Assembly (NCBI GenBank): GCA_013042165.1
Contig: JABDQT010000213.1
Span: 1-5,575 of the forward strand
Length of the DNA: 5,575 nucleotides
Source: Kiritimatiellales bacterium
GTDB lineage: Bacteria > Verrucomicrobiota > Kiritimatiellia > Kiritimatiellales > Pontiellaceae
Direction of reading: 5' to 3'
Numbering within the stretch: position 1 is the first letter of the stretch; each line of letters begins with the position of its first letter. A program made the translations under genes and the position numbers. Positions 5,118 to 5,575 of the stretch are shown one piece after another. The notes beneath the pieces were generated by a model. It saw nothing but the letters and a program-made list of their open reading frames with translations, did no database searches and was not told the origin of the DNA.

Positions 5118-5575
5118 ATGAATATCGAAACATTCCCCACCGGTCCCTTCCAGGAAAACTGCTGCTTCGTCTGGAACGATTCCAAGCAGGCGTTGATCTT
5201 TGATCCGGGTTTCGATGCGGAAGAGATCATGCAGCGACTGGACGCTCTCGGCCTCACGATTGCCGCCTATGTCTGCACACACGGACATGCCGACCACATC
5301 AATGCCCTGTACGACCTGCACGCCCGGCATCCGGCACCGGTCGCCATTCACTCCAGCGATGCGCAATGGGCATTTGATCATGGCATCGAACCCCACTATC
5401 CGATTCCGCAGCGACCTGTTATCGAAGCCTTCGAGCCGCTCGAGGAGAAAAAGGACTGGACGTTTGCGGATCTGCATTTCCAGTGTATTCATACCCCGGG
5501 GCATTCGCCGGGGTCGTGCTGCCTGTTCTTTGCCGATGCCGGAATCCTGATTTCCGGGGATACGCTGTTTAAAGG
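5118..5575 (+). CDS. Metallo-beta-lactamase-fold hydrolase, YcbL/glyoxalase II-like (5' part, cut by window edge)
   Basis: The first 153 residues of a protein whose relatives are about 200-215 long are present. The metal ligands expected of the fold are visible: THGHADH (54-60, giving His55, His57, Asp59 and His60), His129 in HTPGHSPGS (125-133) and Asp148 in ISGDTLFKG (145-153). The early GPFQENCCFVW (9-19) and FDPG (28-31) elements match the YcbL-type hydroxyacylglutathione hydrolase-like group, which is cytosolic and binds two metal ions. The last histidine of the site should lie beyond the edge. Members hydrolyse thioesters such as S-lactoylglutathione in some cases, but many have unknown substrates, so none is assigned here. 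The ATG follows the gspM TAG with no gap and has no clear Shine-Dalgarno, which suggests translation by reinitiation as part of the T2SS operon. The fold assignment is firm; the biological role is open. Confidence 0.92.
   Translation, partial: MNIETFPTGPFQENCCFVWNDSKQALIFDPGFDAEEIMQRLDALGLTIAAYVCTHGHADHINALYDLHARHPAPVAIHSSDAQWAFDHGIEPHYPIPQRPVIEAFEPLEEKKDWTFADLHFQCIHTPGHSPGSCCLFFADAGILISGDTLFK

Overview
The window reads as chromosomal sequence from a Gram-negative bacterium of fairly high GC content. The best guess is the PVC superphylum (Verrucomicrobiota, Kiritimatiellota or relatives). This placement is inferred from remembered similarity of the aminotransferase and the type II secretion proteins, not from a search. 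A type II secretion system (T2SS) implies an outer membrane. The genes are tightly packed, with overlapping or abutting ends and a consistent GC-rich third codon position. I see no mobile element, CRISPR array, rRNA or tRNA.

Left part (1-714, minus strand): a two-gene transcription unit reading out of the left edge. The first gene is a 115-residue protein I do not recognise (714 to 367). It is followed after 13 nt by the N-terminal 117 residues of a class I/II PLP-dependent aminotransferase of the LL-diaminopimelate aminotransferase (DapL) type, cut by the window edge. A plausible sigma-70-like promoter sits about 45-70 bases upstream of the first gene.

Middle (715-955): a 241-base, relatively AT-rich intergenic region between two divergent transcription units. 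It holds the minus-strand promoter candidate and three short ATAAA...C(C/G)G repeats. I could not assign a convincing plus-strand promoter.

Right part (956-5575, plus strand): a compact T2SS gene run in the classical order gspI-gspJ-gspK-gspL-gspM. It is followed with no gap (stop codon directly against ATG) by the 5' part of a metallo-beta-lactamase-fold hydrolase of the YcbL/glyoxalase II-like type. GspI, GspJ and GspK are the minor pseudopilins that form the tip complex of the periplasmic pseudopilus. GspL and GspM are the inner-membrane assembly platform proteins that link the cytoplasmic ATPase to the pseudopilus. The remaining T2SS components (GspC, D, E, F, G, H and the prepilin peptidase) are not in the window, so they are either elsewhere or just outside it.

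Nothing here is clearly a new system. The points most worth a second look are the unrecognised gene ahead of dapL, the Ala instead of Gly at the GspJ cleavage site together with its TTG start and Gly/Ser-rich tail, the strongly acidic GspK, and the hydrolase joined directly to the T2SS operon.
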